64,000 bases of DNA from Streptomyces physcomitrii (lineage in GTDB: Bacteria; Actinomycetota; Actinomycetes; Streptomycetales; Streptomycetaceae). Shown here piece by piece: positions 48,959-58,400 of this stretch (position 1 is the stretch's first letter; each line of letters begins with the position of its first letter). Under the pieces are notes generated by a model, which had not been told where the DNA came from, did not search any database, and worked only from the letters and a program-made list of their open reading frames with translations. The stretch covers positions 124,001 through 188,000 of the forward strand of contig NZ_JAAWWP010000011.1 of assembly GCF_012273655.1 (NCBI RefSeq). The letters are read 5' to 3'. Position numbers and translations under genes: made by a program.

Positions 48959-51568
48959 ATGACTGATCACCTCTCGGTTCCGCCCGGGGCCCCCACGGCC
49001 AACGCGATGCGCCGCGCCCTGCGCAGGGCGCGGGACGGTGTCGCGCTGGACGCCGCCGAGGCGGCCGTACTGCTCCAGGCCCGCGGGGAGGATCTGCGGG
49101 ACCTCGCGGCCTCGGCGGGGCGGGTGCGGGACGCGGGCCTGGCGGCGGCGGGGCGCCCCGGGGTGCTCACGTACTCGCGCAAGGTCTTCATCCCGCTGAC
49201 CCGGCTGTGCCGGGACCGGTGCCACTACTGCACCTTCGTGACGGTGCCGGGCAAGCTGCGCGGGGCGGGCCACGGGATGTACCTCTCGCCGGACGAGGTG
49301 CTCGACATCGCCCGGCAGGGCGCCCGAATGGGCTGCAAGGAGGCGCTGTTCACGCTCGGGGACCGGCCCGAGGACCGCTGGCCCGAGGCGCGCGAGTGGC
49401 TGGACGCGCACGGCTACGACGACACCCTCGCCTATGTGCGCGCCATGGCGATCCGGGTCCTGGAGGAGACCGGGCTGCTGCCGCACCTCAACCCCGGGGT
49501 GCTCTCCTGGACCGACCTCCAGCGGCTCAAGCCGGTGGCGCCCTCGATGGGGATGATGCTGGAGACCACCGCGACCCGCCTGTGGTCGGAGCCCGGCGGC
49601 CCGCACCACGGCTCGCCCGACAAGGAACCGGCCGTGCGGCTGCGGGTCCTGGAGGACGCGGGCCGCAGCAATGTCCCCTTCACCACGGGCGTCCTGATCG
49701 GCATCGGCGAGAGCTACCAGGAGCGCGCCGAGGCGCTGTTCGAGCTGCGGCGGATCCAGCGGGCCTACCACGGGGTGCAGGAGGTGATCGTGCAGAACTT
49801 CCGCGCCAAGCCGGACACCGCGATGCGCGCGATGCCCGACGCCGACCTCGCGGAACTCGCCGCCTGCGTCGCGGTGACCCGCCACCTCCTCGGCCCCTCG
49901 GCCCGGGTGCAGGCGCCGCCGAACCTGGTGGACGAGGAGTACGCGCTGCTGATCTCGGCGGGCATCGACGACTGGGGCGGCGTCTCCCCGCTCACCCCCG
50001 ACCACGTCAACCCCGAGCGCCCCTGGCCGCAGATCGAGGAACTCGCCGCCCGTACCGCCGAGTCGGGCTTCACCCTGCGCGAACGCCTCACCATTTACCC
50101 GGAGTTCCTGCGCCGCGGGGAGCCCTGGCTCGACCCGCGGCTGCTGCCGCACGTACGGGCGCTCGCCGACCCGGAGACCGGTCTCGCCCGCGAGGGGGTG
50201 CTCCCCGAGGGGCTGCCCTGGCAGGAGCCCGACGAGGTCTTCGCCGCGGGCGGCCGCACCGAACTGCACCGCACCATCGACACCGAGGGCCGCACCGCCG
50301 ACCGCCGCGGCGACTTCGACGAGGTCTACGGCGACTGGGGCGCCCTGCGCGAACAGGCCGCGCCCACCATGGCCCCCGAGCGGGTGGACGCCGATGTCCG
50401 CGCCGCGCTCTCCACCGCCGCCGAGGACCCCACCCGCCTCACCGACGACGAGGCCCTCGCCCTGCTGCACGCGGAGGGGCCCGCCCTGGACGCCCTCTGC
50501 CGGATCGCGGACGAGCTGCGCCGCGAGGTGGTGGGCGAGGACGTCACGTACATCGTCACCCGGAACATCAACTTCACCAATGTCTGCTACACCGGCTGCC
50601 GCTTCTGCGCCTTCGCGCAGCGCCGCACCGACGCGGACGCCTACACCCTCTCCCTGGACCAGGTCGCCGACCGCGCGCAGCAGGCCTGGGAGGTCGGCGC
50701 CGTCGAGGTCTGCATGCAGGGCGGCATCCACCCCGACCTGCCGGGCACCGCCTACTTCGACATCGCCCGGGCGGTCAAGGAGCGCGTCCCCGGCATGCAT
50801 GTGCACGCCTTCTCCCCGATGGAGGTGGTCAACGGCGCGACCCGCACCGGCATGTCGGTACGGGACTGGCTGACCGCCGCCCGCGAGGCCGGGCTCGACT
50901 CGATCCCGGGGACGGCCGCCGAGATCCTCGACGACGAGGTCCGCTGGGTCCTCACCAAGGGCAAACTCCCCGCCGCCACCTGGGAGGAGGTCATCACCAC
51001 CGCGCACGAACTGGGCATCCGCTCCTCCTCGACCATGATGTACGGGCATGTGGACCAGCCCCGGCACTGGCTCGGCCACCTGCGCACCCTGGCCCGGATC
51101 CAGCGGGCGGCGCTGGAGAAGGGCGTCGCGGGCTTCACCGAGTTCGTGACGCTGCCCTTCATCCACACCAACGCCCCGGTCTATCTGGCGGGCATCGCCC
51201 GGCCGGGCCCCACCGACCGCGACAACCGCGCGGTGACGGCCACGGCCCGGCTGCTGCTGCACCCGTACATCCCGCACATCCAGACCAGTTGGGTCAAACT
51301 CGGGGCCGAGGGCGCCGCCGAGATGCTCCGCTCCGGCGCCGACGACCTCGGCGGCACCCTGATGGAGGAGACCATCTCCCGGATGGCGGGCTCCGGTTAC
51401 GGCTCCTACCGCTCGGTGGCCGACCTGGTCGCCATCGCGGAGTCCGCGGGCCGCCCGGCCCGGCCGCGCACCACCCTGTACGGGGAGGTCCCCGAGGAGC
51501 GCAGGGCGGCCGCGGCGGCGCGCGACGGGCAGCTGCCCCGGCTGCTCCCGGTGCTGCCCGCGACCTGA
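48959..51568 (+). CDS. fbiC: FO synthase, fused CofG-CofH radical SAM enzyme
   Basis: FbiC makes 7,8-didemethyl-8-hydroxy-5-deazariboflavin (FO), the chromophore of coenzyme F420, from tyrosine and a pyrimidine of riboflavin synthesis. The 869-residue protein has a CofG half (about 65-400) with the CX3CX2C cluster Cys84, Cys88, Cys91. A CofH half (about 480-840) has Cys543, Cys547 and Cys550 in CYTGCRFC. Both clusters bind [4Fe-4S] and SAM. The fused form is typical of Actinobacteria. The frame is open further upstream, but MTDHLSVPPG is a sensible start and the -10 fits it. Confidence 0.97.
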   Translation: MTDHLSVPPGAPTANAMRRALRRARDGVALDAAEAAVLLQARGEDLRDLAASAGRVRDAGLAAAGRPGVLTYSRKVFIPLTRLCRDRCHYCTFVTVPGKLRGAGHGMYLSPDEVLDIARQGARMGCKEALFTLGDRPEDRWPEAREWLDAHGYDDTLAYVRAMAIRVLEETGLLPHLNPGVLSWTDLQRLKPVAPSMGMMLETTATRLWSEPGGPHHGSPDKEPAVRLRVLEDAGRSNVPFTTGVLIGIGESYQERAEALFELRRIQRAYHGVQEVIVQNFRAKPDTAMRAMPDADLAELAACVAVTRHLLGPSARVQAPPNLVDEEYALLISAGIDDWGGVSPLTPDHVNPERPWPQIEELAARTAESGFTLRERLTIYPEFLRRGEPWLDPRLLPHVRALADPETGLAREGVLPEGLPWQEPDEVFAAGGRTELHRTIDTEGRTADRRGDFDEVYGDWGALREQAAPTMAPERVDADVRAALSTAAEDPTRLTDDEALALLHAEGPALDALCRIADELRREVVGEDVTYIVTRNINFTNVCYTGCRFCAFAQRRTDADAYTLSLDQVADRAQQAWEVGAVEVCMQGGIHPDLPGTAYFDIARAVKERVPGMHVHAFSPMEVVNGATRTGMSVRDWLTAAREAGLDSIPGTAAEILDDEVRWVLTKGKLPAATWEEVITTAHELGIRSSSTMMYGHVDQPRHWLGHLRTLARIQRAALEKGVAGFTEFVTLPFIHTNAPVYLAGIARPGPTDRDNRAVTATARLLLHPYIPHIQTSWVKLGAEGAAEMLRSGADDLGGTLMEETISRMAGSGYGSYRSVADLVAIAESAGRPARPRTTLYGEVPEERRAAAAARDGQLPRLLPVLPAT

Positions 51569-51640
51569 TCCGGCGATCGTCCGAACACCCCACAAAACCG
51601 CGCGGAAAGCCCAGTCTCCGCATTCCGCTGTGGCCCACAA

Positions 51641-51665
51641 CCGGTCGTTGCCGGTCGATTACAGT
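51641..51665 (+). promoter_or_regulatory. Candidate promoter and direct repeat upstream of the ADP-ribosylglycohydrolase gene
   Basis: CCGGTCGTTG (51641-51650) is followed at once by CCGGTCGATT (51651-51660), a 10-bp tandem. A TACAGT -10 hexamer (51660-51665) overlaps the end. No good -35 is present, so an activator may bind the tandem. Confidence 0.35.
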
Positions 51666-51729
51666 GCTGCCGGGACGGGCCCAGCGGGTCCTTCCACCGT
51701 GCGACGACGGGGGCAGGGAAGGAGGTCCG

Positions 51730-52845
51730 GTGAGCGCAGGAGCCACCGCCGTCTGGGGCCGCGCCGAGCAGCAGGACTTCCGCAGCCGGGTGCGCGGATC
51801 CCTCCTCGGGCTCGCCCTCGGCGACGCCCTCGGCGCCCCCCTCGAAGGCCTCGGCCCCGAGCAGATCCGCGCGGAGTACGGGGCCGAGGGGCTGACCGGT
51901 CCCGCCCCCGCGTACGGCAGGCGCGGCGCCGTCACCGCGGCCACCCAGCTCACCCTCTTCACCGTCGACGGGCTGATCCGCGCCCAGGTCCGCCGCGACA
52001 CCGGCGCCTGGCATCCGCCGACCGACCTGCACCGCGCCTACCGCCGCTGGTCGGCCACCCAGCACGACTGGGGCCCCGACGAACGCCGCGGCGAGGACGG
52101 CTGGCTGGCCCGCGAGGAGTGGCTGTACGCCCGGCGCTCGCCCGCCCGCGCCTGCCTGATCGGACTCGGCGACGAGGCCATGGGCACCCTGGAGTCCCCG
52201 AAGAACCCGGGCGACGACTCGCCCGACGCGGCGGTGCGTTCGGCCCCCTTCGGACTGCTCGTCGGCTGGGAGCCGCAGCTCGTCCTGCAACTCGCGGTCG
52301 AGTGCGCGGTGCAGACCCACGGGCATCCGACGGCGTACCTCTCGGCGGGGGCGCACGCGGTGATCGTGCACGCCCTGGCCCGCGGCGAGAGCCTGGACGC
52401 CGCCGTGCAGCGCGCCCTCGCCCTGCTCGCCGCCCGGCCCGGCCATCTGCCGGTCACCGACGCCCTCCAGCACGCGCTCGGCGCGGTACGGCAGGGCATG
52501 CCGACCGCGGCGCGGGTCGAGGAACTGGTCGGTGACGGCGCCGCCGACGGCATGCTGTCCGCCGCGGTCTACTGCGCCCTGGTCGGCGAGGACATCCGGC
52601 ACGGGCTCTGCCTGGCGGTCAACCACGGCGGCGACTCCTCGGCGACCGGGGCGCTGACCGGTGCCCTGCTCGGCGCGCTGCACGGGGAGACGGCGCTGCC
52701 GCCGGCCTGGGTCGCGGGCCTGGAGGGCCGGGCCACCCTGCTCGAACTCGCCGACGACTACGCGATGGAGATGACCCAGGGGCCCGCCCTGCACGGCCCG
52801 GGGGTCTCCTCGCCGTCCTGGCTCGCGCGGTATCCGCGGGGCTGA
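51730..52845 (+). CDS. ADP-ribosylglycohydrolase family protein
   Basis: This 371-residue protein is of the DraG/ARH type. It opens RVRGSLLGLALGDALGAPLEG, where the LGDALGAP motif positions Mg2+. However, the usual next motif with T(D)DT appears as AATQLTLFTVDGL, and the late motif NHGGDSSATGALTGALLGA supplies the second set of metal ligands. It probably removes ADP-ribose from protein or another acceptor in the cytosol. GTG 51730 is preceded by AAGGAGGT, a consensus ribosome site. It lies 161 bases downstream of fbiC and probably has its own promoter. Confidence 0.9.
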   Translation: MSAGATAVWGRAEQQDFRSRVRGSLLGLALGDALGAPLEGLGPEQIRAEYGAEGLTGPAPAYGRRGAVTAATQLTLFTVDGLIRAQVRRDTGAWHPPTDLHRAYRRWSATQHDWGPDERRGEDGWLAREEWLYARRSPARACLIGLGDEAMGTLESPKNPGDDSPDAAVRSAPFGLLVGWEPQLVLQLAVECAVQTHGHPTAYLSAGAHAVIVHALARGESLDAAVQRALALLAARPGHLPVTDALQHALGAVRQGMPTAARVEELVGDGAADGMLSAAVYCALVGEDIRHGLCLAVNHGGDSSATGALTGALLGALHGETALPPAWVAGLEGRATLLELADDYAMEMTQGPALHGPGVSSPSWLARYPRG

Positions 52846-53040
52846 GGGCGGGGACCGTCCCGCGGGAGCGCCGCCCGTACCGGCTCGGCGGGAGCGCCGC
52901 CCGGCAGGAGCGGCGGGGCAGCGCCGAGCCCCCTCGGCCGGGACGGCGGACCAGTCGAGAGGGCTCTTCCCGCTGCGGTGCAGCGGTCTGTTCGCGCTGT
53001 GCGGTCTGTCGCGCTGTGCGGCCGGTCGGGCCGCGGGGGT

Positions 53041-53253
53041 TCAGCCGCGGTGGCCGAGGACCCCCTGGCTCACTTCGCTCACGAAAGCGTTCCAGGAGCC
53101 GGGGGCGAAGCCGAGCGCCGGCCCCCCGGGCACTTTCGAGTCCCGTACCGCGACGGCGTGTGCCACGGGGGACTTCACTTCGACGCAGGCGCCGTTTCCC
53201 GTGGAGTACGAGGACTTGGTCCAGCTGTGGGTGGCGCCTTGTTGGATTGCCAT
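53041..53253 (-). CDS. DUF397 small protein
   Basis: This 70-residue protein has the DUF397 pattern: HSWTKSSYSTGNGACVEVKSPVAHAVAVRDSKVPGGPALGFAPGSWNAFV. In Streptomyces such proteins are encoded with XRE regulators (WhiJ-, AbaA- and SCO4441-like loci) and work as toxin-like or anti-regulator partners in development and antibiotic control. ATG 53253 is preceded by CGGAG. The partner XRE gene lies directly upstream on the same strand, 210 bases away. Confidence 0.88.
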   Translation of the reverse strand: MAIQQGATHSWTKSSYSTGNGACVEVKSPVAHAVAVRDSKVPGGPALGFAPGSWNAFVSEVSQGVLGHRG

Positions 53254-53463
53254 GTCTGCTCCGGTTCGGCCAGTCGGTGATGTGGTGTCACCGCGCAGAG
53301 TCGGCAGCAACGGTGTGACCGGCCAACTCCTCTGCGTGATGGCGTGATCGACGCTACTCGTCCGCCCTCGGGGACGCCGGAGCCGTTCACTCGACCGGAT
53401 GGCATATTCCACAGGTGACTTCCGCCCTGCCGGGATGGCGGTGTACCGTGCCGCGCCTCACCG

Positions 53464-54321
53464 TCAGGGCGCGTACTCCTTGGCGATGTCGGAGATGAAC
53501 TGCCGCGACTGGTCGACGTTGAGCGCCTGGGCCCGCAGGTGCTCGTACATCACGCTGTACTTGTGGACGTCGTTCGCCTTCTCCAGGTAGAGGTCGCTGG
53601 TCACGCCCTCGATGTAGACGACGCTGGAGTCCGAGGCGTCCGGGAACTCCAGGATGGCGTACTGGCCGTTGAGTCCCGGGTGCGCGCCCAGGTGGAAGGG
53701 GATCACCTGCACGGTGACGTGCGGCAGCCGGGACTGCTCGACCAGGTGCTCCAACTGCTCGCGCATCACGGTCCGGTCGCCGACCACCCGGCGCAGCGCC
53801 GCCTCGTCGAGCACGGTCCACAGCCGCAGCGGGGCCTCCGGCGAGGTGATCCGCTCCTGGCGGCGCAGCCGCACCTGGACCCGCTTGTCGATGTCGGTGG
53901 GCGCGGTCTCCGGGAGCGCCCCGGCGATCAGCGCCTCCGCGTAGGGGCGGGTCTGCAGCAGGCCGGGGACGACCTGGGGGTCGTAGACGCGCAGCGAGGC
54001 GGCGTCGGTCTCCAGGCCGATGTAGACGCTGTACGGGATGTCGCCGAAGGAGTGCCACCAGCCCTGCTGGCGCGAGTCCTTGGCCATCTGCATCAGCGAG
54101 TCGACGATCCGGACGTCCTCGACCTCGTACACCCCGCACAGGTCGCGTACGTCGCGCTGGCTGATGCTGCGGCGGCCGTTCTCCAGCCGGCTGATCTTCG
54201 ACTGCGAGACCAGCAGGCGTTCCGCGACTTCCTCGGCCGTCATGCCCTTGAGCTCGCGGAGCCTGCGCAGCTCCTGGCCCAACCGCCTACGCCTGACAGT
54301 GGGATTGACATTGGACGCCAC
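53464..54321 (-). CDS. XRE-family regulator (DUF5753 type), partner of DUF397
   Basis: This 285-residue protein has an HTH at about 14-65 (RELKGMTAEEVAERLLVSQSKISRLENGRRSISQRDV) and a DUF5753 C-terminal domain (about 95-270). The domain combination with a neighbouring DUF397 gene is the WhiJ-like system that is abundant in Streptomyces. A perfect 18-bp palindrome (54377-54394) lies 56 bases upstream of its start and is its likely operator. The ATG at 54321 is preceded by GGAGG, but 17 or more bases away, which is weak. Confidence 0.92.
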   Translation of the reverse strand: MASNVNPTVRRRRLGQELRRLRELKGMTAEEVAERLLVSQSKISRLENGRRSISQRDVRDLCGVYEVEDVRIVDSLMQMAKDSRQQGWWHSFGDIPYSVYIGLETDAASLRVYDPQVVPGLLQTRPYAEALIAGALPETAPTDIDKRVQVRLRRQERITSPEAPLRLWTVLDEAALRRVVGDRTVMREQLEHLVEQSRLPHVTVQVIPFHLGAHPGLNGQYAILEFPDASDSSVVYIEGVTSDLYLEKANDVHKYSVMYEHLRAQALNVDQSRQFISDIAKEYAP

Positions 54322-54376
54322 GTACGCGCACCTCCGGCTGCGGCCTCAAGAACCCTGGTACTCAAGGACTTTGCGT

Positions 54377-54394
54377 ATCTGCTGCTGAGCAGAT
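54377..54394. promoter_or_regulatory. Perfect 18-bp palindrome upstream of the XRE/DUF397 pair
   Basis: ATCTGCT-GCTG-AGCAGAT has perfect seven-base arms. It is the clearest operator-like palindrome near an XRE gene in this window and sits in the expected promoter position. Confidence 0.6.
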
Positions 54395-54545
54395 TGCCAC
54401 CAACCGGGCACACTGCGCTGGGAAATGGCCGGGTTGGCCTCTCCCTGTGTGATCCCACCGGCACTCTCCGGCGCCGCACCCGAGGGGGCGCGGGCGCCGG
54501 AGAAGGCCGTGTGCCGTACTGCGCGTGGAGCCGCGGACCGCGGTC

Positions 54546-55244
54546 TCAGCTCGCGGCGCGCGCCATCGGCCCGCGGCGCCCGGGCACCGCCACTGGCGCG
54601 GGTGCCCGGCGCGGCTGTGCCGCCACGCCGTTCTGGACGTCCATCACCGCGTGCGCGACGAGACCGCCCATCGGGTCGTGCCTGATCAGATCCCGCAGCC
54701 GGGAGCGCGAGGAGCGCCCCTCGTTCCCCGGGTAGAGGTGCTTGCCGAGTCCGACCGCGTGGGCCAGCGCGGCGAGCGCCGCGGTCCGTGGGTCCGGCGG
54801 TACACCGGTACGGATCGCTGAGTCCAGCCGGGCCCTGATCTCCCGGCTGATCGCCGTGTCCGTCGCCTGGTAGCGAGTCGTCGGCAGCACTCCGCACATC
54901 TGGCCGGCCACGGCATGGACCATGCCGCACCTCTCCAGATGCGAGAGATACGTCTGGCGCAGCCCGAGACGGGGCCCGCCTATCCAGTGGACCGCGCGTA
55001 CCGGTGCGCCACGCCTTCGCAGCAGCTCCAGTGCGGAGTCCAGCGTCGGATCTCCTGTCGGCCGTGGCACGACCACGGCGATACGATCCCCATCAGGGGC
55101 TATCCGTCCGGCCAGCGCCAGCTCCACTAGCTGCGCTCCGGCCAGACCGAGGTCGAGCGACTGCGGCTGCGCTGTGGTACCCGTGGTCGGGTCCAGAGCG
55201 AGCAGCAGAAGCTCCTCCGGAATTGTTCTGCGGCTCCTGCCCAT
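54546..55244 (-). CDS. GPP34-family protein (GOLPH3/Vps74-like)
   Basis: This 232-residue protein belongs to the GPP34 family, relatives of the eukaryotic Golgi phosphoprotein GOLPH3. The start MGRSRRTIPEELLLLALDPTTG and the segment SLDLGLAGAQLVELALAGRI are diagnostic. Eukaryotic members bind PI4P and membrane; the role of bacterial members is unknown, although Streptomyces carry several. ATG 55244 is preceded by GGGGAGG. It lies upstream of the XRE regulator on the same strand, about 225 bases away, and is divergent from the D-Ala-D-Ala carboxypeptidase gene. Confidence 0.87.
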   Translation of the reverse strand: MGRSRRTIPEELLLLALDPTTGTTAQPQSLDLGLAGAQLVELALAGRIAPDGDRIAVVVPRPTGDPTLDSALELLRRRGAPVRAVHWIGGPRLGLRQTYLSHLERCGMVHAVAGQMCGVLPTTRYQATDTAISREIRARLDSAIRTGVPPDPRTAALAALAHAVGLGKHLYPGNEGRSSRSRLRDLIRHDPMGGLVAHAVMDVQNGVAAQPRRAPAPVAVPGRRGPMARAAS

Positions 55245-55443
55245 CCATGCCTCCCCGCGTGGATGAATGACAGGGTGACCCCTCTCACATTGGTCTGTCG
55301 AGAGCGCCTGTCCGGTTGATCCGGGAACCGGAAGGTATGTCGTTCTCGTCTGTCGGAGAGTTGAACCCCGCACACGGGACACTGGTACACGGTTTGGACA
55401 CCCAAGCGCACCGGCTGGGGCGCGGCGCATGAAGGAGGAATCG

Positions 55444-58400
55444 GTGGCGGGCGAGTCCCCCGACAGATCGAAGCGGCGGAATTCCGCGGGGAACCCGGCC
55501 GAGTCGGCCCCCGCGGTCCCGCGCCGACGTGACCCCCGTCTCGCCCTCGGCCGCGAGGAGGCCGCCGCCGGACGCCCGTCCGCCGCGGGGAGGAGCGCGG
55601 ACGGCACGGCCGGTACGGATGCTGCCGGTGCCGGTTCGTCCGCTACGAGCGCTGCCGGGCCGGAGAAGGACCGGGAGCCGTCGTCGGCGACGGACCGTTC
55701 TTCCGGTGAGACGCCCGGCGGTGCGCGGTCGGTTGCCCTGGGCGCGGGTTCGGCTGGATCTGAGCGGTCGGGCGGGTCCGGGGAGGGCGGCGGCTCCGGG
55801 GCCGGTGGTCCTGGGGGCGCCGGTGGCCCGGAGGATCACGGTGGCTCCGGGGGCGCCGGAGCGGTGGCTGATTCCGAGGGGGGCGAGCCCGGCGGGAAGG
55901 GCGACGCCCGGCTCCGGAACGCCGTCGCGGCCTGGGTGTCCGGTGGTGGAGCGGAGGCCGCCGACGGGGCGGAATCCGCGAACGGTACGGAAGTTGTCGG
56001 CAAGGCGGACGAGGGTGACGTGGCAGAACGGGACGGGGTGTCCGAGGTGACCGGGGGGTCCGGCGGAGCGCGTGGGGGGTCCACTGTGGCGGGTGGGTCC
56101 GAGGCGTCCGGGGTGTCCGGGGCGTCCGGTGGGAGCGGGGCGTCCGGCGAGGGCGGGGCGGCAGGGCCCGGTCGGCGGGAGCCCGATCAGGCCACGGCCG
56201 TCTTCAAGCTGCCGAAGCGGCCGGTCGAGCCTGTCGACCAGGCGACGACGACGCTGAAGCGCGCCGACCTGCCCGCGGGGGCGGAGTCCGTTGCTGAGGC
56301 GGGCGGCTCCTCGGAGGCCGAGGCCTCTTCCGGGGGCGATGTCCCGTCCGGGGCGGAGGCGGCGGTGCCCGCGGCCCGTGGTGGCGAGGAGCAGGATGCC
56401 GCGGCCATATCCGGTGCGGGGGGCGAGGGGGCCGGCTCCGGGGAGTCCGACGCGGCCGGTGCCGGTGCCGGTGCCGGTGCCGAGGCGGAGGCCGAGGAGG
56501 CCGCCGCGCCCGCACAGGAGCCCGCTGAGGCGCCGGAGGCGGCTCCGGGCGCCGCGGGGCGGGAGCGCGCCGGAGAGGACGAGCAGGAGGGCGCCACGTC
56601 CGCGGACGGTGCCACGTCCGCGGAGGGCGTCACGTCCGCGGAGGGCGTCACGTCCGCCGAGGCCGCCGGGCCCGCGGAGGAGCGGGGAGCCGCGAAGCCG
56701 GAGGCGGAGGACGAGCCCGCCGCGCCCGCCGAGCCCGTAGCCGAGACGGCGAAGGCGGCCGAGACGGCGAAGGCCGCGGGAGCTGCGAAGGCGGCCGGAA
56801 CCGCGAAGGCGGCAGAGGCCGCGAAGGCGACCGGAACCAAGACGCCGGAGCCGAAGCAAGACGGCGAACCGAAGCAAGACGGCGAACCGGAACAGGCCGA
56901 CCAGCCGCAGCGAGCCGACCAGTCGGACAAGGCGGCGCAGGAGAAGCAGGCAGCGCAGGAAAAGCAGGCAACGGAGGAGAAGAAGGCAAAGCCGGAAAAG
57001 GCGGCAGAACCGGAGGAAGGGGAAGACCGAAAGGCGGAACCCGCCTTGGCAGCCCCCGAAGCCGCGAAGTCGAAGTCGACCGCCCCGGAAGCCGCGAAGC
57101 CGACCGCCCCGGAAGCGAAGTCGGCCTCCCCGGAAGCCGCGAAGCCGACCGCCCCCGCCGACCCCGAGCGAACCACCATGCTCCGCGCGCTCAAGGACCC
57201 GAAGCAGACCGAGGGCCCGAAGCGCACCGAGGACCCGGAGCAGGCGAAGGCTCCCGAGCGGACCGAGGACCCCAAGCAGGCCAAGGCCCCCGGGCAGACC
57301 GGCGATTCGGCGCGGGCGAGGACCCCCGAGGCTCCCGCCGACCCCGAGCGCACCAGCAAGTTCGTCGCGCTCAAGGACGTCGACGCGCCCCGCCTTCCCG
57401 CCGCGGGTGCCGCACTGCCGCCCGCCGCTCCGCGGCAGCCGGGGACGGACCGCACGGGAGCCCCGCAGTCGGCGCCCCGCCCGGCCGACCCCGACCCCGA
57501 CGGTCTGGTGGGCCGAACCCGGCAGCAGCCCCTGCCGCCGAGGCCGCCGCTGGATCTGCTGGCCGAGCTGACGAACACCCCGCCGCCGCCGGAGACGCCG
57601 ATGCGTACCGCGGTGCGCAGGGTGAAGGTCTGGACGCCGCTGGTGCTTCTGCTGCTCGTCGCGTTCGCGGTCGCACAGTATCTGCGGCCGCTGCCCGAGC
57701 CGGCGCTCGCGCTCACCGCCGAGGACACCTTCGCCTTCGGCGGGGAGAAGCCGGACCTGCCCTGGCCCAGCCAGGGCCAGGCCGCGATGGAGGTCGACGG
57801 GATCGGTGACTTCGGTGCCTCCGGCGCGCAGAAGCCGGTGCCGATCGCCAGTGTGGCCAAGGTGATGACCGCGTACGTCATCCTGCGCGACCACCCGGTG
57901 AAGAAGGGCACCGACGGCCCGCTGATCACCATGGACAAGCAGGCCGAGGACGACGCCGCGAAGTCCTCCGAGGGCGAGTCCACGGTGGACGTGCACGAGG
58001 GGCAGCGGATCACCGAGCGGGAGGCGATCCAGGCGATCATGATCGCTTCCGCGAACAACATCGCCCGGCAGCTGGCCCGCTGGGACTCCGGCGGCTCGGA
58101 GAAGGCCTTCGTCAAGAAGATGAACGCCGCCGCCGAGGACCTCGGCATGAAGAACACCACCTACACCGACCCCTCGGGCCTGACCGCGAGCACCGTGAGT
58201 ACGGCCCGGGACCAGGTGAAGCTGGGCAGGAAGGCGATGGAGAACCCGCTCTTCCGCGAGGTCGTCAGCATGTCCTCGTACAAGGACGTGAACGGCAAGA
58301 AGCAGGACAACTGGAACCGGCTGGTGCCGGTGAACGGCGTCATGGGCATCAAGACCGGGACGACCACCAAGGCGGGCGGCAATCTGCTCTTCGCCGCCAC

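Noticed and set aside
49207..51600. Very long + strand frame running through fbiC and into the ADP-ribosylglycohydrolase gene
   Set aside because: Only its last part (from GTG 51730) is real; before that it reads fbiC in the wrong frame as Arg/Pro/Gly text.
52862..52903. 16-bp direct repeat GCGGGAGCGCCGCCCG, two copies
   Set aside because: It lies in GC-only filler after the ADP-ribosylglycohydrolase gene; composition alone can explain it.
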